The translations under genes and the position numbers were made by a program. The notes under the pieces were generated by a model. That model was not told the DNA's origin and searched no databases. It saw only the letters and a program-made list of their open reading frames with translations. Source: Bremia lactucae (Eukaryota; Oomycota; Peronosporomycetes; Peronosporales; Peronosporaceae). Taken from it: a DNA stretch of 64,000 nucleotides. Position 1 is the first letter of the stretch; the number at the start of each line of letters is the position of its first letter. Positions 1 through 11,599 of this stretch are shown here, in pieces. The stretch covers positions 2,108,065 through 2,172,064 of the forward strand of contig NC_090619.1 in assembly GCF_004359215.1 (NCBI RefSeq), written 5' to 3'.

Positions 1-92
1 ATAATAAATTCCACGTGCTCAAGCCCGAATAAGGTTTTGAGCTTGTCATAAGCGGCGCGTTGCGCTTCTGACAATTCTGGAACCTCTTCCAT
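1..92 (-). pseudogene. Start of gag of a second, leftward chromovirus copy (partial)
   Basis: On the minus strand an ATG at 92-90 opens a frame (begins MEEVPELSEAQRAAYDKL) that runs off the left edge. The same peptide, with a stop at codon 3, starts gag of element A at 7115. The frame lies just downstream of a primer-binding site, so it is the gag start of a further element copy lying to the left. Only about 30 codons are visible, so integrity cannot be judged. Confidence 0.7.
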
Positions 93-152
93 TTTCGTGA
101 GAAATTAGTCTTGTAAAGACTCAGGCGTAGATTGACTACGAGTGCTACCAGG

Positions 153-639
153 TGTAGCGGAGCTACCTCGCTCCTAAAGTCAGAGGAAGACTTTCAGACT
201 CAGAGAGTCACTTAGTTCTATTGAACTAATGGGTTTAACAACTCAGGGAGTCGTACAAGCTATTAAAGCTTAAGGAATCCTAGTTCAAGGGATTCAGGGG
301 TTCGTAGAACCAAGTGGCAACTAGTGCCCAAGAGGATATACCTTAGAAAGGCTTCTATCTCTTACAGATCAATGCGCAAGCCTTAGAAAGGCACTTAACG
401 CTTTAAGATCAAAAGGGGAACTGAACTTTATTAAATTATTTAAATCTAAAAGGCTTACCCTAGCTAATTTTAAAATAGATTTTGGCCGCCAGATTTATAT
501 CTGGCGGCGACCACATTTGTTACCGATTATAAATGAAATTTAAGTAACTAACTAATTTAAAATTAGATAAAAAAGGGTATTTTGCCGATGAAGTAAATGT
601 ACCACACAACGGTTCTCCAACCGATGGTACCCCATTGCA
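153..639 (-). repeat. LTR shared by two tandem chromovirus copies
   Basis: This 487-bp LTR matches 7176-7659 throughout. On the minus strand it begins TGCAATGGGG and ends CTACA. Its right flank (640-652) is purine-rich on the minus strand (AATGGAGGAGGG), a polypurine tract, so it is the 3' LTR of element A. Its left flank (142-150) reads TGGTAGCAC on the minus strand, a primer-binding site two bases beyond the LTR, followed by a gag start. It therefore also serves as the 5' LTR of the next copy. Confidence 0.8.
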
Positions 640-750
640 CCCTCCTCCATTAGACTGTTGACACTGGATGACAACATTCGCTTTATTTCCTTTTTGAGGT
701 TGGAACCTATACAGCTAACCGTTCGATTGTGTTTTGCATTCCTTTGTCTC

Positions 751-1787
751 ATGACAATCAACCGTGAATCACAAACTCTTAGCGCCTTCCTCGATGATGA
801 GGGAATGGTGGACTTCGAAAGTTACTCTCCATCAGAGGAGGGGGAGAAAGAGCGTCGTTCTCTCACGCCTTCTCCTCCGGATGAACGTCGGCGGGCCCCG
901 AATCCGTTCCAGAACGTGGTGCCGCTGATGTCTTAACTGCATTGAGCAGGACACGGGACCCTGAGTCCAACATCATTACAAATCCGCTCGATGAAGAGCA
1001 AGAGCAGATAATCATCATAGAGGAAAGAGCTCGCCGTCGAGCTGCCGAGATAGCGAAAGCTAAAGCTTATAGTGAAATATAGATTCACTCCGCTTAGTGC
1101 GGACGAGCGTACCAAAGAGATAGCGGGTCATAGCTTGGCCATCTGGATCTCTGGTGACCCGGCGAGGACGCTGGAGGAGATCGCTGCCCGCGACGCTCTT
1201 CATGAGCAATACCTTACGCTGAAGGTAATGATGCAAAGCCAGTATCTGACGCGTTTGCCCGTGGGGCTTCGGTGACCTCCAAGAGGGAAATTTTGATCGT
1301 TTTATTCCTAAACGAAACTAGGAGTGAAAGCGACGTCTCCTTTGAGAACTGGGTTCACCGGGCTTGCAAACTCCGTAATATCTGGAATATCAGAGAGTCT
1401 GCAGATAGAGGTGATGTTCGTTTGGAACGGAAGCTTCGCTTCGAATTCGCTAAGCTTAAGACCAAAGACCAGTTACGTTCGGCATTTATGTCACAAAACG
1501 AAGATAGACCTAGTCGATATTTCAGTGCTTCGGTTGATCGTACAACCAAGGATCGAAGCCGCACTGAGGCTTTAGTTCCACCTAATCCCACGTTTAGTGG
1601 TGGGAAGCGTCGTTTGACGCGAGTTGACCCTGAGCTTGGCGCTCAAAAACGTCAACGGCGTACGGGCAATCTTGCCGAAGAGGTACCTCGAACTCCAAAG
1701 AGTTTTCAGAAGAGGGGTACCGTAGCCACTTCATCAGATACTGGTATTGGCCCTTACGACGACGTCGCTTTAAAAGTTTCTCCATGA
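751..1787 (+). pseudogene. Antisense open frame between pol and the 3' LTR of element A
   Basis: On the strand opposite to pol, from an ATG at 751, a coding-like stretch runs to 1787 and is broken by about three frame changes (stops near 936, 1081 and 1275). The first part is acidic and Ser/Pro-rich (contains DDEGMVDFESYSPSEEG). The longest uninterrupted part (1272-1787, 171 codons) is basic and hydrophilic. The region lies outside the chromodomain and before the polypurine tract. I recognise no family. Comparable antisense frames lie at the same place in elements B and D. It could be an accessory retrotransposon gene or simply a low-stop strand. Confidence 0.4.
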
Positions 1788-3281
1788 AACTGAAGGTTCC
1801 CCCGCAAACATTAAGCAGCGCGGGAGGGGGCCGAAATTTCGGCGGAAGCATTTGATGCTCTACGGCACGAGGTGCAACTTCTTCGTAAGGTCCTTGCTCG
1901 GGTTGGGAGCTCTTTTGAGGCGGTTTGGGACCGTTTTTCAACGCTGGAGCGTCAGCAGCCTCGTTTCGAGGGCAGCTGGACATCCTGGTGAGCATGCAGC
2001 AATCTGCGGCACGACCGCCTGTCTCGGCACAAGCGCCTTCAAGTCCACGTGGGAAGGGTCCCGATATGGCTTAAGCAAGCCAACGTAGAACACTGGGTGT
2101 GCACGCAGCTTGCTAGGAAGGTTGAGCGTATAAGCTAGGCCTTTCTTGGCCACGACCGCAAATGGTCCAATAAAGCGCGAGCGCAATTTGGTCTTGAAGA
2201 CCGCGGATACCAAGTTGGTAGGTAGATTTTTAGCGTTTAGTAAAACTCGGTCTCCGACCATATAATAATTAATACAGCTTCTGCCTTTGGCACCTGCTTT
2301 TTCTTTTAGTTTGCCTTGGCTAATAGCCATCGTACCCCTTACATGTCTTAGGACAATAAATCGCGTCGCGAGAAACTCGCTTACTTGTTTTCGAACGGTA
2401 ACATGGCTGATATCAGCAAGCCTATCGGCTAATTCTCCCCCGCCAAGCCCTGAACCACGCAGTGGTATCGTTATTGAAACGCGTGGGGGATTACCCGTTG
2501 ACATCGAACGGAGTATAGCCTGTAGAGGCATGTAAAGCGTTATCTAACGCAAATTCCACCAGTGGTAGCATTGAGCTCGAGCGCTTTGGTGTCTGAGCAC
2601 ACACGCTGCGTAAATTGTCTTCAAAGACGCGATTGACACGTTCAGTTTGACCATCGGTCTGCGGATGGTCCGCAGTGGACATATCCAATCTGGTGCCAAG
2701 CACTCGGAAAATTGATCTCCAGAACTTACCTGTGAAACGAGGGTCCCGATCAGAGACAATTGCCACTGCCAAACCATGTTGTCGAAACACGCGATCAATA
2801 AACAGCTTAGGTGTACCTTCACCATTAATGGAATCCGGCACGGCCGCTAAGTAAGCCATTTTGCTCAATCGGTCAACAAAGACCACTATGCCGGAGTTAC
2901 CGGCTGAATCTATCGGTAGAACGAAAACAAAATCCATACTAATGGACTCCAGCAACTTATGGGGACGGGAAGGCTCGCCCGTGGCGCAGCAGCATGCGCC
3001 GAGGGTTTAACCCGTTGGCAATTTTCGCATATGTGAGCATATGTGCTGACCCATTTATTAAGTGTGGGCAACCAATAAATCTAGCTTACAGAGCCGTAGG
3101 TTTTTTCTCTGCCGAGATGACCACCAAGGACAGTATCGTGTGCCTCATAGAGGATTCGGTACTTCAAATCCTCATCATGAGGAACAACGACACGCGGAGG
3201 GTCCGCGATGTCTATGCAATAAAGCAACAGTTCGTTATCGGTAGAAAATCGATCTAACCTTGCACGCAAACGTGCCGGCAA
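1594..3281 (-). pseudogene. Element A integrase and chromodomain (broken)
   Basis: Read on the minus strand, 3281-3081 encodes the integrase N-terminal region (contains YEAHDTVLGGHLGREKTY). 2955-2490 encodes the DDE core (ISMDFVFVLP, VSDRDPRFTGKFW, LGTRLDMSTADHPQTDGQTE). About 2300-2040 encodes the C-terminal domain (RSRFIGPFAV). 1790-1600 encodes a chromodomain (YLMKWLRYPSSEN). Frames shift between these blocks, so no continuous protein is made. The function would be insertion of element cDNA, with the chromodomain guiding target choice. Confidence 0.85.
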
Positions 3282-3459
3282 ATTAATACCTGAATCAGAG
3301 TTCTTTAAAGCTCATAGCAGAGCTACACACTCTTCATCCTTGGCGTAACCAAACGGATTATTCAGGAATAGGCGACAAGATAGTCGGTAAATGAGAGAGC
3401 TCATGATCCGGCCTGCGTGATAACGCATCGGCCAAACCATTCTCCTTGCTGGGCTTATA

Positions 3460-4990
3460 CATCACCTCGAAGTTGTATTCCGCGAAAAAAATAGCCATCG
3501 GGCCATTCTCTGTGAGGGATGGGGCGACTTAGTCGCCGTGCGTAATGACGCGTGATCTGTATATATCACAAACGGCTTAGAGCCGAGCAGATGAACTCTG
3601 AATTTGACGAGAGCATACTTCATAGCAAGAAACGCTTTGTCATGAATTGGTTTTTTTTTCGCAGCTTTGAGCTGTCTAGACTCGAACGCGTTCATGCCCA
3701 TCAACATCTGTTTGTAACAGAGAACTGCCAATGGCAAAATCTTATGCGTCACAGACGACACTGAAAGGCCAATTTGAGTTACTAGCACCGAAAATAATGC
3801 TTTTCGAGCAGTTAAGGATAGTCTTATTAATGCCCCGATTCTGGCACTGCCAAGAAATAAATTATGCCCCAGTTTGATCAATTTGACTAAAAAAATGAAA
3901 ATTATAAAATATGCCCCAATTTGATCAATTTGATTAAAATATGTAAATTGATCAAATTGGGGCATTATTTATTTCTTGGCAGTGCCAGAATCGGGGCATG
4001 GATAAGACTATCCTTAACTGCTCGAAAAGCATTATTTTCGGTGCTAGTCCAGCACCATTCTGTATCCTTTTTAAGGAGATTAGATAATGGCCTTGCCCTA
4101 TCAGCGTAATTTTCGCTATATTTGTGTAAATAATTGGCAAGGCCCAACCACTTACGCAAATCCTTTTGGTTTTATAGGAACCGGCCAATCTACTATGGCT
4201 TTTACCTTAGCGGGATCCGCTCTAAGGCCTCGCTTTCCAACGAAGCATCCTTAAAAAGGAATTTCGTCTGCGCCAAAAATGCATTCAGATGCATTGGCAT
4301 ACAATTTATATGTGCGCATACACTCGAGCACAGCTCACAAATAGTCTAAATGGTTTTCCATATCCGACCGAACCTGCCCCGCACGACTATGGACAAAAAA
4401 TGTCATCGAAATAAGTCTGTGCATAACCTCGATGAGGGCGGAACAGTTGCGTCACTAGACGATTACATGTTCCCGGGGCGTTGGAAAGTCCTTGAGGCAT
4501 AACCAACCACTTCCATAACATACCGCTGGGGTGCTAACCGCTGTAAGCGGGATATCGCTAGCTCGCATGAGCAGTTGGTAGTAACCATTGACTAAGCCCA
4601 GTGCACTTTACATTGTACATCCCACCATATTGTTCTGAAGAACATCCTTTCCAGGAATATGGGTTTGTGCTGGTATAGTGACAGCGTTAAGCTTATTGTC
4701 AGCATGTACAATGCGCCATTTACCATTTGGCTTTTCGACACACAACGTCGGTGTCGATGAAGAGATTTGCTCTCTCTTGCCATTCCAACCTCGCGCTAAG
4801 CACGGAAGAAATCTTCAATGACCTCACACTGCTCCCTTGGTAAAGGCCATTGTCTTGTGACACAATATTTGGTTCCCGGAACCAAGTCAATTTCATGACG
4901 AACACCTCTATCCGGAGGTAAAACAGATGGTGGATTATTACATACCACATCTTGAAATTCCTACATCAAGGAATAAAAGGGATCTGTAGG
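3460..4990 (-). pseudogene. Element A reverse transcriptase and RNase H (broken, rearranged)
   Basis: On the minus strand about 4950-4050 carries RT motifs, including the catalytic YFDD (near 4405) followed by the connection region (KWLGLANYLHKYSENYADRA, near 4150). RNase H sequence appears at about 3740-3460 (KFRVHLLGSKPFVIYTDHAS). Between them the frame is interrupted by a fold-back duplication (3782-4047), so RT and RNase H are no longer contiguous. Several stops and frameshifts are present. Confidence 0.8.
3782..4047. repeat. Fold-back inverted repeat, two 103-bp arms
   Basis: The left arm 3782-3884 and right arm 3945-4047 are reverse complements with only a handful of mismatches. The 60-bp AT-rich spacer (3885-3944) carries a third copy of the arm tip (ATGCCCCAATTTGATCAATT). 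Both arms encode the same piece of the RT/RNase H connection, once in each orientation, so one arm is an inverted duplication of the other rather than an ancestral part of the element. Confidence 0.9.
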
Positions 4991-5312
4991 ATCTTTAAGG
5001 ATCGATGATCCATTTCGCGCACTAAGTGCAGCTTTTGAGTCATCCAGGACAGCTTCGTCTAGAAGTGACGATGAGTTTAACTCAATTGTTGGTCGAATTA
5101 CCACCATCTCAGATAAGTCGCCAGCCTTTAAGGCTCGGCCACACTCATCAAAAGACATTTTATCTAGCTCTGAACGAGCATGTAACGAAGGGATTGCCGC
5201 AAGGCTAACTTCCGTCTAATTTGACATCCGACAAGGAGTTAGGTAACTTAACTTCCTTATCCAGCGAACGCTTACGTGTCGCTTCACGTGCATTAAAAAG
5301 GTTTGACCCAAA

Positions 5313-5551
5313 ATGCCCTGGTGAACCGCCAATTGTGTCACTATTGACACTCATTCTGGTGCCACCTCGGCTGACCACACTCGGTGGACTTAGACGTGCA
5401 CTCCACGTATCTCAGGGATATTGCACCCTTGGGGTCCTGGCGAACCGCCGAAAGTGTCACTTCTGACACTCAGTATGGACCGACCATACTCGGTGGACTT
5501 AAACGTGCAACTCCACGTATCTCAGGGATATTGCACCCTTGATGTTTCGGC
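5313..5551. repeat. Two-copy tandem repeat, 119-bp period
   Basis: Two adjacent copies (about 5313-5431 and 5432-5551) share the blocks GAACCGCC, CTCGGTGGACTTA and CCACGTATCTCAGGGATATT at a spacing of about 119 bp, with several substitutions and small indels. The repeat lies in the protease-RT linker of element A. Confidence 0.8.
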
Positions 5552-5799
5552 CTTAGGCCAACAATGCTTTAAGCATTTAGTGAATCGTTATTATAACGAG
5601 GGTCACTCGACGGAGTACGTGCCGTTCCACTTTTTTCTAGTGAGTCGGGCTCAGAATGAATGTTTTTAGCATTGGAGTTTATTAACTCAGAATGTCTAAG
5701 ACAAGGACAGACTCATTCAATTAAAATCAAGGACGAGACAGCGTTCTATACTGTCAATGTCCACCCAAGTTTAATGGAACTTTGGGAACAGTGACACGA

Positions 5800-6010
5800 G
5801 TCCCAGTCGCTAAGCGAACAGTGATTGTATCACCTTCATGCGCTGTAAGCGCCTCAACGTATTGTTGACTTCCTTCAAAGGCAATTCGTCGAGCATAATT
5901 GATGCTTCTGAGTCAATTAAAATTGACCACGGCTTATCAAAGTCCTTTACAGTCGCTTGAGCGACTAACAAGCCAGGCTTGTACTCTCGCCCCGTGCCAT
6001 TAAGCACCGA
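5800..6010 (-). pseudogene. Element A aspartic protease fragment
   Basis: A minus-strand open stretch ending at 5810 contains SILIDSEASIML. This is the retropepsin active-site region, but the canonical D-[ST]-G-A reads DSEA, so the flap-proximal glycine is lost. Protease sequence continues poorly on either side. It lies between gag (upstream on this strand) and RT, as expected for Gypsy elements. Confidence 0.6.
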
Positions 6011-6381
6011 GCTAATTGGGGCTAGGTTCTGTTTACTCTCACCTCCTTGAGGTTCAACAGAGCCTAGGTCTTCCCCAGTAAGGCGCCCCGCACCTACTAG
6101 GTATTGACGTTTTCCCGGACCGTACCAGATCTCTGGGATAGGTCGGAGTTGGAGCTCTTCCGAGCTTTACGCAAATTTCGAAGAGGGCAGACAGGGCAGG
6201 GCGCAAATGTTTCGTGCTTCCGCACATATCACATCTACGGATGGTCTTATGCTGCTTCACAACTTGAAGAGCCGCTTCTCCTTCCTCAACGATGCTTAAA
6301 TCCATAGGTTTCGCTCTATTAGACGGAACCCATGTGCTCGAAGAGCTTGTTCGGTAAACAGGCGTGCTAACGCGAGCAGAC

Positions 6382-7115
6382 TTAAGAAAACTCGGCGCGT
6401 AGCGCTATGGCAACTGCCTCTTCGAACGTAGCCGGATGAGATCGGAACAATTCCGTCCGGGCAACGCCCTCATTGAGACCCCCCATTAAGATGGTCACTA
6501 CAATTGCTTCTTGCACCGGGTCTTGATGCATAGATGCAATAAGAGTTCTGAACTCCTGGACAAAGTCCCCTAGGGTTCTTTTGCTCTGTCGAGTCGCTAG
6601 GAGCCGTGCTCGCATGCGAAAAGCCTGATCAGGCGGTGCAAACATGCTAGTCATTTGCTGTTTTAGCGAATACCACGAGGAAAAAGCGTCGTTTATGGAC
6701 GTGCTGCACGATAGTGCCCACTCCATGGCTCTACCTCCAAGTTTGGAAATGGCCATAGCCACCTTTTGCCGTTCTGTTAAGAACAAGGGGGAATCAATGG
6801 ACACTTCCATCTGCTTAATCCAAAAAGGAAGATTTTCTCCTTCTTTTCCCTCAAACGTTTACACATATACAGTTAGAGGGCGAGCCCTCGGCTCTGAGTC
6901 AGGTACAGAGATGTACCGGGTTGGCATTGATGCTGCTAAATGGTCCTGTACCTGACCGATAAGGGAGGCTTCGTACCGCATGAAGGCTTCAAGCCTTGCA
7001 TGCAGGACCTCTGGCCCTGGGAGATAGTAAATGTCACGTGTTCAAGCCGAAATAAGGTTTTGAGCTTGTCATAAGCGGCGCGTTGAGCTTCTGACAAATC
7101 TGGAACCTAGTCCAT
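6382..7115 (-). pseudogene. Element A gag (broken)
   Basis: The gag ATG is at 7115-7113, but the third codon is TAG. The best-preserved part is 6810-6382, a retrotransposon gag domain (contains GGRAMEWALS and FVQEFRTLIASM). A degraded zinc-knuckle-like stretch (RRCDMCGSTKHLR) lies near 6240-6200. Gag would package element RNA into virus-like particles. With the early stop and several frame breaks the gene is dead. Confidence 0.75.
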
Positions 7116-7175
7116 TTTCCTAAGAAATTAGTCATTAAAAGACTCAGGCGTAGATTGACTACGCGTGCTACCAGG

Positions 7176-7659
7176 TATAGCGGAGCGACCTCGCTCCTAA
7201 AGTCAGAGGAAGACTTTCAGACTCAGAGAGTCACTTAGCTCTATTGAACTAATGAGTTTAACAGCTCAGGGAGTCGCATAAGTTATTAGAGCTTAGTGAA
7301 TCCTAGTTCAAAGGATATAGGGGTTCGTAGAACCAAGTGGCAACTAGTGCCCAAGGGGGTTTACCTTAGAAAGGCTTTTATCTCTTACAGATCAATGCAC
7401 AAGCCTTAGGAAGGCACTTAACGCTTTAAGATCAGAAAGGGAACTGAACTTTATTAAATCATTTAAATCTAAAAACCTTACCCTACCTAGTTAAAAATAA
7501 ATTTTGGCCGCCAGATTTATATCTGGCGGCGACCACATTTATTACCTATAATAAAAGGGCTTTAAGTAGCTAACTATTTAAAATTAGATAAAAGGGTATT
7601 TTACCCATAAAGTAAATGTACCACAACAACGGTCTCCAACCGATGTGTGCCCCATTACA
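7176..7659 (-). repeat. 5' LTR of element A
   Basis: This 484-bp LTR matches 153-639. On the minus strand it starts TGTAATGGGG, and two bases past its far end lies TGGTAGCAC, the primer-binding site. Compared with the other LTR it has small indels and substitutions, so insertion is not very recent. Confidence 0.85.
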
Positions 7660-8560
7660 GGCACTTCGTTACGTAAATACACCTTCAATAAAAAAATTGT
7701 TTCGTTCCGCAACAGCTTCGTTAGCCCTATATCTGCATTTTTATAAAAGAAATTGATGACACGTGAAAATAAGGAATTTTTGTTGTTGATTGCAATGGTA
7801 GAAACTTAAGAAGCTTGATAGTAATTAGATCTTAATTTTTGTTAAACTGTTTATGTTCTGGGTTGAGGGCCAATGATGCCTTTGTAATATTGGCTTGTAG
7901 TGATCCTTCCACATATACGAAGGAAAAAGGATTCCGGCGAGTGGATCCTGTAGGTCTGCCACGCGGTGTGACCAATACCGGGGTCTGAACTTTGACAGAA
8001 TATTTAGAAATACGTCAATAGCATTAACAGCCAGCGTCACGAATGTGAGCTTAATCAAATACTGCACCTGAGGCAAATCGAGCAGATCTCGTTCTCGATG
8101 GTGTTAATTCTTTGCCTCATTTAGAAGCTTTTGCGTTTCATTTTTAGTGAGCGTAGACAATTCGCTTGCTCAACAAATGCGTTGAATGGCTTCGAATGAG
8201 TTTGATTCTCGTGGAAGCAATAACACGCAAACACCTTGACGACAGCATTTTAGCACGCTGCTTGATATAAAACTGCCGCGTTTCAAAGAACAAGAGTTCT
8301 GGTATCCCTACGTCTCCAACACATCTTAAATTGAGCAGAAAATTATAGGCAGAAACTCGGCAAAATAATAAAATGACACTGTTTTAAGAGAGGTCCAACA
8401 AAAGTTGTGCATTTGAACACAACGCTACCGTAGTGCGCCATTCAGCCGCGTATTAATGGAAGTGGCTCTACTTTCGAGGAAAAATGTCAATAATACGGCA
8501 CTAAACACTACATAGATTGCAAGCGTGGCAACGAGCACCGCCAAAGGCTGCAGCCAAACT
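7660..8560. other. Gene-poor spacer between elements A and B
   Basis: No clear gene. A minus-strand open stretch of 83 codons (8076-7825) begins hydrophobic and ends rich in aromatic residues (contains HRVADLQDPLAGILFPSYMW). It might be the tail of a truncated host gene, but I recognise no family and see no start or supporting exon. The rest is AT-rich and unremarkable. Confidence 0.5.
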
Positions 8561-9133
8561 TGTAACGGGGTGCACCGTTACATAAGTATTATTTCCTATA
8601 AGAGGAATAATAAATATTATTTCCTATAAGAGGAATAACAAAACATATTTCCTATAAGAAGAATAATAAAAATTATTTGATATGAGAGCAAATAAATAAA
8701 GAAGTTTGAAATTATTATCTTTATTAATTTTGACTTGACTTGACTAGTTCCAATATTACCAAATTTGGAAATATTCATGCAATAAGACATTAGCTATATT
8801 GATTGGTTAATTTAAGTCTTAATCGGCCCTGGCAATCGCTATTAGATACGATTGTGCTGTGCGCAAGGAGGCGCCATACTTAGGCAGTTTTTAATATAAA
8901 AGTTCAGAAGTAGATAGGGAGATCGTTACGTAGGAAAGTTAGTATATGAATAGAGTTCTTCTTTTCTCGACTCTAAAGACTTCGTATAGACCTTTAAGCT
9001 AAAGACGCTTAGCTTCATGGAAACCTTCCTTTGTACCTTTGTGTACGTGAAGTTTCTAGGCACCTCATCTACACTGTAATCAGTGTAAGGTTAACTAGTA
9101 CAGATCAGTACTAGTCAAAGGTGCCCCGTTACA
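8561..9133 (+). repeat. 5' LTR of element B with an internal triplicated motif
   Basis: The LTR begins TGTAACGGGG and ends CCCCGTTACA. The U3 side holds three copies of ATTTCCTATAAGARGAATAA at 8591, 8619 and 8648 (period 28-29 bp), while the 3' LTR start at 15196 shows a single related copy. Related LTR sequence recurs at 54,583-54,869. Confidence 0.85.
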
Positions 9134-9184
9134 AATAGTAGCAATTCGCAATTTGTTTAACGACCTGCGCACGTTCCATCCAAA

Positions 9185-10780
9185 ATGGACAAGTTGGATG
9201 AAGAAGGAGGTAGCTTTCCAGCCCCTCAAGAAGGCTATCACGCTATGCGTGAAGGGTTTACTCTTTGAGTGGCCTTGGATGGAGAGCGATCGAACAAATG
9301 AGATCGGTCGTAGGCGAGCCAGCCGTTGACGCCATGCTGTACACTCCAGGAAGAGATGAACAGCACGCGGCCATATCCTAGTTGATGCAACACGAGCTCG
9401 ACGGAGCCCGAGAGAAAGTAGCCTTGCTTCACCAGTAAGGCTCACAATAAGCGAAGGGGTTAAGAGAACAGGGTGCTCAACAATTGGAATTGTTGAGACA
9501 GCAGCATGTAAATGCTGCTAATGGGCCGACGCTTCCGCGTCGACCCGAAAGCTTAAAGATCGAAATATATAAGTTTAAGGCAGTCGAAGACGACTCCCTT
9601 TTGAGATAGTTCGTCGACTTAAACGACGCCATAGAAGCTCGTCGTATCAGTGATGATGCGACGAAAGTGAAATTGGCATTTCCAACTTAGCCGGACGCAC
9701 CACATATTGGGCCTTGAGGCTCAAGCTTCACGACCCATTAGTCTTTGGGTCGTATGAGGTCTTTAAGACCCGGCTCAGACAAACATTTGAGCCGCCACGT
9801 GTCGAATTCAAGGCACGAGCTGAGCTCATGGATTTGAAGCAGGGCAAGCGTGACATTCACTCTTATGCCCAACATACACAATACTCGGTCAATTGTATCT
9901 AGTCATCCAATTGATGAAAAAAAGTGTGTTTATCAAAGGTCTTGCAGACGGCTCTGTTAAGACCCACCTGCTCCGGCTCGAATTAGAGTCGATCGACCAA
10001 GCGATCTCTGAAGCGGAACAGGGGGATTTCAGCCTGAATCAAGCTTTTGTCCACTTGGGTGCCTATTGTCCACCGAGACGACAAAAAAACGAAAAAAAGG
10101 TGGTCCAAAACCCTAGATCTCTCGTATATAGAGAGCGAGAAACTCTGCTCTTCAAGTTACAAACGGTTACAAAAAACTAATCTTTGTCAAAAGACGGGCC
10201 ACTACGGCCATGAGTGTAGTGCCCCACGGCCACTGCCGAAAACCACTGAGCGGAAAGACCGACCTCTCGCTAGGAACTGCGGAGGACGCGTATCCGACGC
10301 CGTTCCGAATTCGCAACGGCGAGGCGGATCTAAATAAAAAACCAATAGGCTCAGGATGTGTGCAGCGCCGTACTGATCCAGCAACGCCAAAAGAATTTGC
10401 AGGCCTTTTGACGAAAGTTGCTCCTCACACACAACAGTGTGTGTAATTGTCCCAAGGGATGAGGTTAACCTCATCACCCTGAAAATAAAAAAGTTAAAGA
10501 AATTGCCGCTGAAGTATCTTGTCGAATGTGGGGCGTCGAACACTTTTAATGAATTCCAATCGCTAGAAGACTGCAGACTCAAATTATTGAGCGCGATTTC
10601 CCTCTAACGAGGATGACAGTGCGCCTAGCAATTGAGACACGTTAAGAGGTAAACATTGCGATGATGATTTCATCGTACTTGATTTGGATGACAAATTTTA
10701 TGTCATATTAGGATAACCATGGCTCAGAAAGTACGAGCCATGTATAAATTGGCAGCATCAAGCCGTGACTATTTCTGCTT
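9185..10780 (+). pseudogene. Element B gag and protease (broken)
   Basis: Gag opens at 9185 (MDKLDEEGG) but stops after about 28 codons. Gag-like sequence continues in other frames, best at 9714-9902 (FKTRLRQTFEPPRVEFKARA), followed by a worn zinc-knuckle region near 10190 (CQKTGHYGHEC). The protease region near 10510 reads LVECGASNTF. In the related element F this is LVNCGASNNF, against the usual D-[ST]-G-A, so the catalytic aspartate is substituted. Confidence 0.75.
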
Positions 10781-11599
10781 CTTGTTCATCAGATGGCCAA
10801 CCGATGAACGTCTAGGAGCGTCCACAAGGGTGTGGATGTTGTACGAGTGAGTGCGATGGCCTCAATTGTGAGTCTGTCGTTTGCATGACTGCACAAGACC
10901 TCAGTGTGAATACCGAAAACATTGTGGAGTAGGATCCCGAAGGCTGTGCTCAAGCACAGACAGCGTCGAAGTTCGACCACCCGAATAAGTTTAGTGGTAC
11001 AAAACAAGGATGCTTACTTGATAATCAACATCCAAGAAAATTTAAAACACCCGTCTATAAGAGACAGTGCAAAAGTCCTAGACCGACTGGAGGGTCGATC
11101 ATGGAGGAATTCGTTGTGGTAGCGCAACCAAAGCTAGAAGCAGTTTGGGAAAACTCCTCAAAAAATTTCTGTGCGAACAAGTCCCCAAAACCTGTTGTCA
11201 AACGTTTCTAGATACCTTCAAAAATAAGTTCCAAAGAAAAAACGGAGACAATAAATCTCTTAGTAAACAATGGATCAAGTGTAGGCGCTTATACACATGA
11301 TCTAATAGCGCTCCAGAGTTAACTTCGGAGATAAATGAATTGCCAACGCTTCAACCGAAACGGTTCTTGCGTGATCTGCGTAGTGGAAAAGTCAAGCAGA
11401 TCTGCGCACTTGTCACCGATGACAAGTACGTGGCTGATATTCCGTCGGCAATAGTATTCCCTGAGAACGAACGGTTTTTCAGCGGCTCGTCGACGGACGA
11501 AAGTGTCCTCGATTAAAAGACTCGGATTAAACGTTTTATGTCCCAATCCTGGGATTCATTGAAGACAAACTCTTTATATAAGAATTTAATAGTTTTTAA

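Larger units (their letters stand above)
153..7659 (-). mobile_element. Element A: Ty3/Gypsy chromovirus, LTR to LTR, decayed
   Basis: A complete LTR-to-LTR Gypsy element of about 7.5 kb lies on the minus strand. The order is 5' LTR (7176-7659), primer-binding site, gag (from 7115), protease (about 6000-5800), reverse transcriptase (about 4950-4050), RNase H (about 3740-3460), integrase with an N-terminal zinc motif and catalytic core (3281-2490), a C-terminal domain and chromodomain (to about 1600), polypurine tract (652-640) and 3' LTR (153-639). Frames are interrupted throughout, so the copy is inactive. The pol order with integrase last and a chromodomain places it in the chromovirus branch. 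Confidence 0.9.

Noticed and set aside
8588..8670. Three spaced repeats as a CRISPR array
   Set aside because: Eukaryotic context, AT-rich units without unique spacers, inside an LTR.
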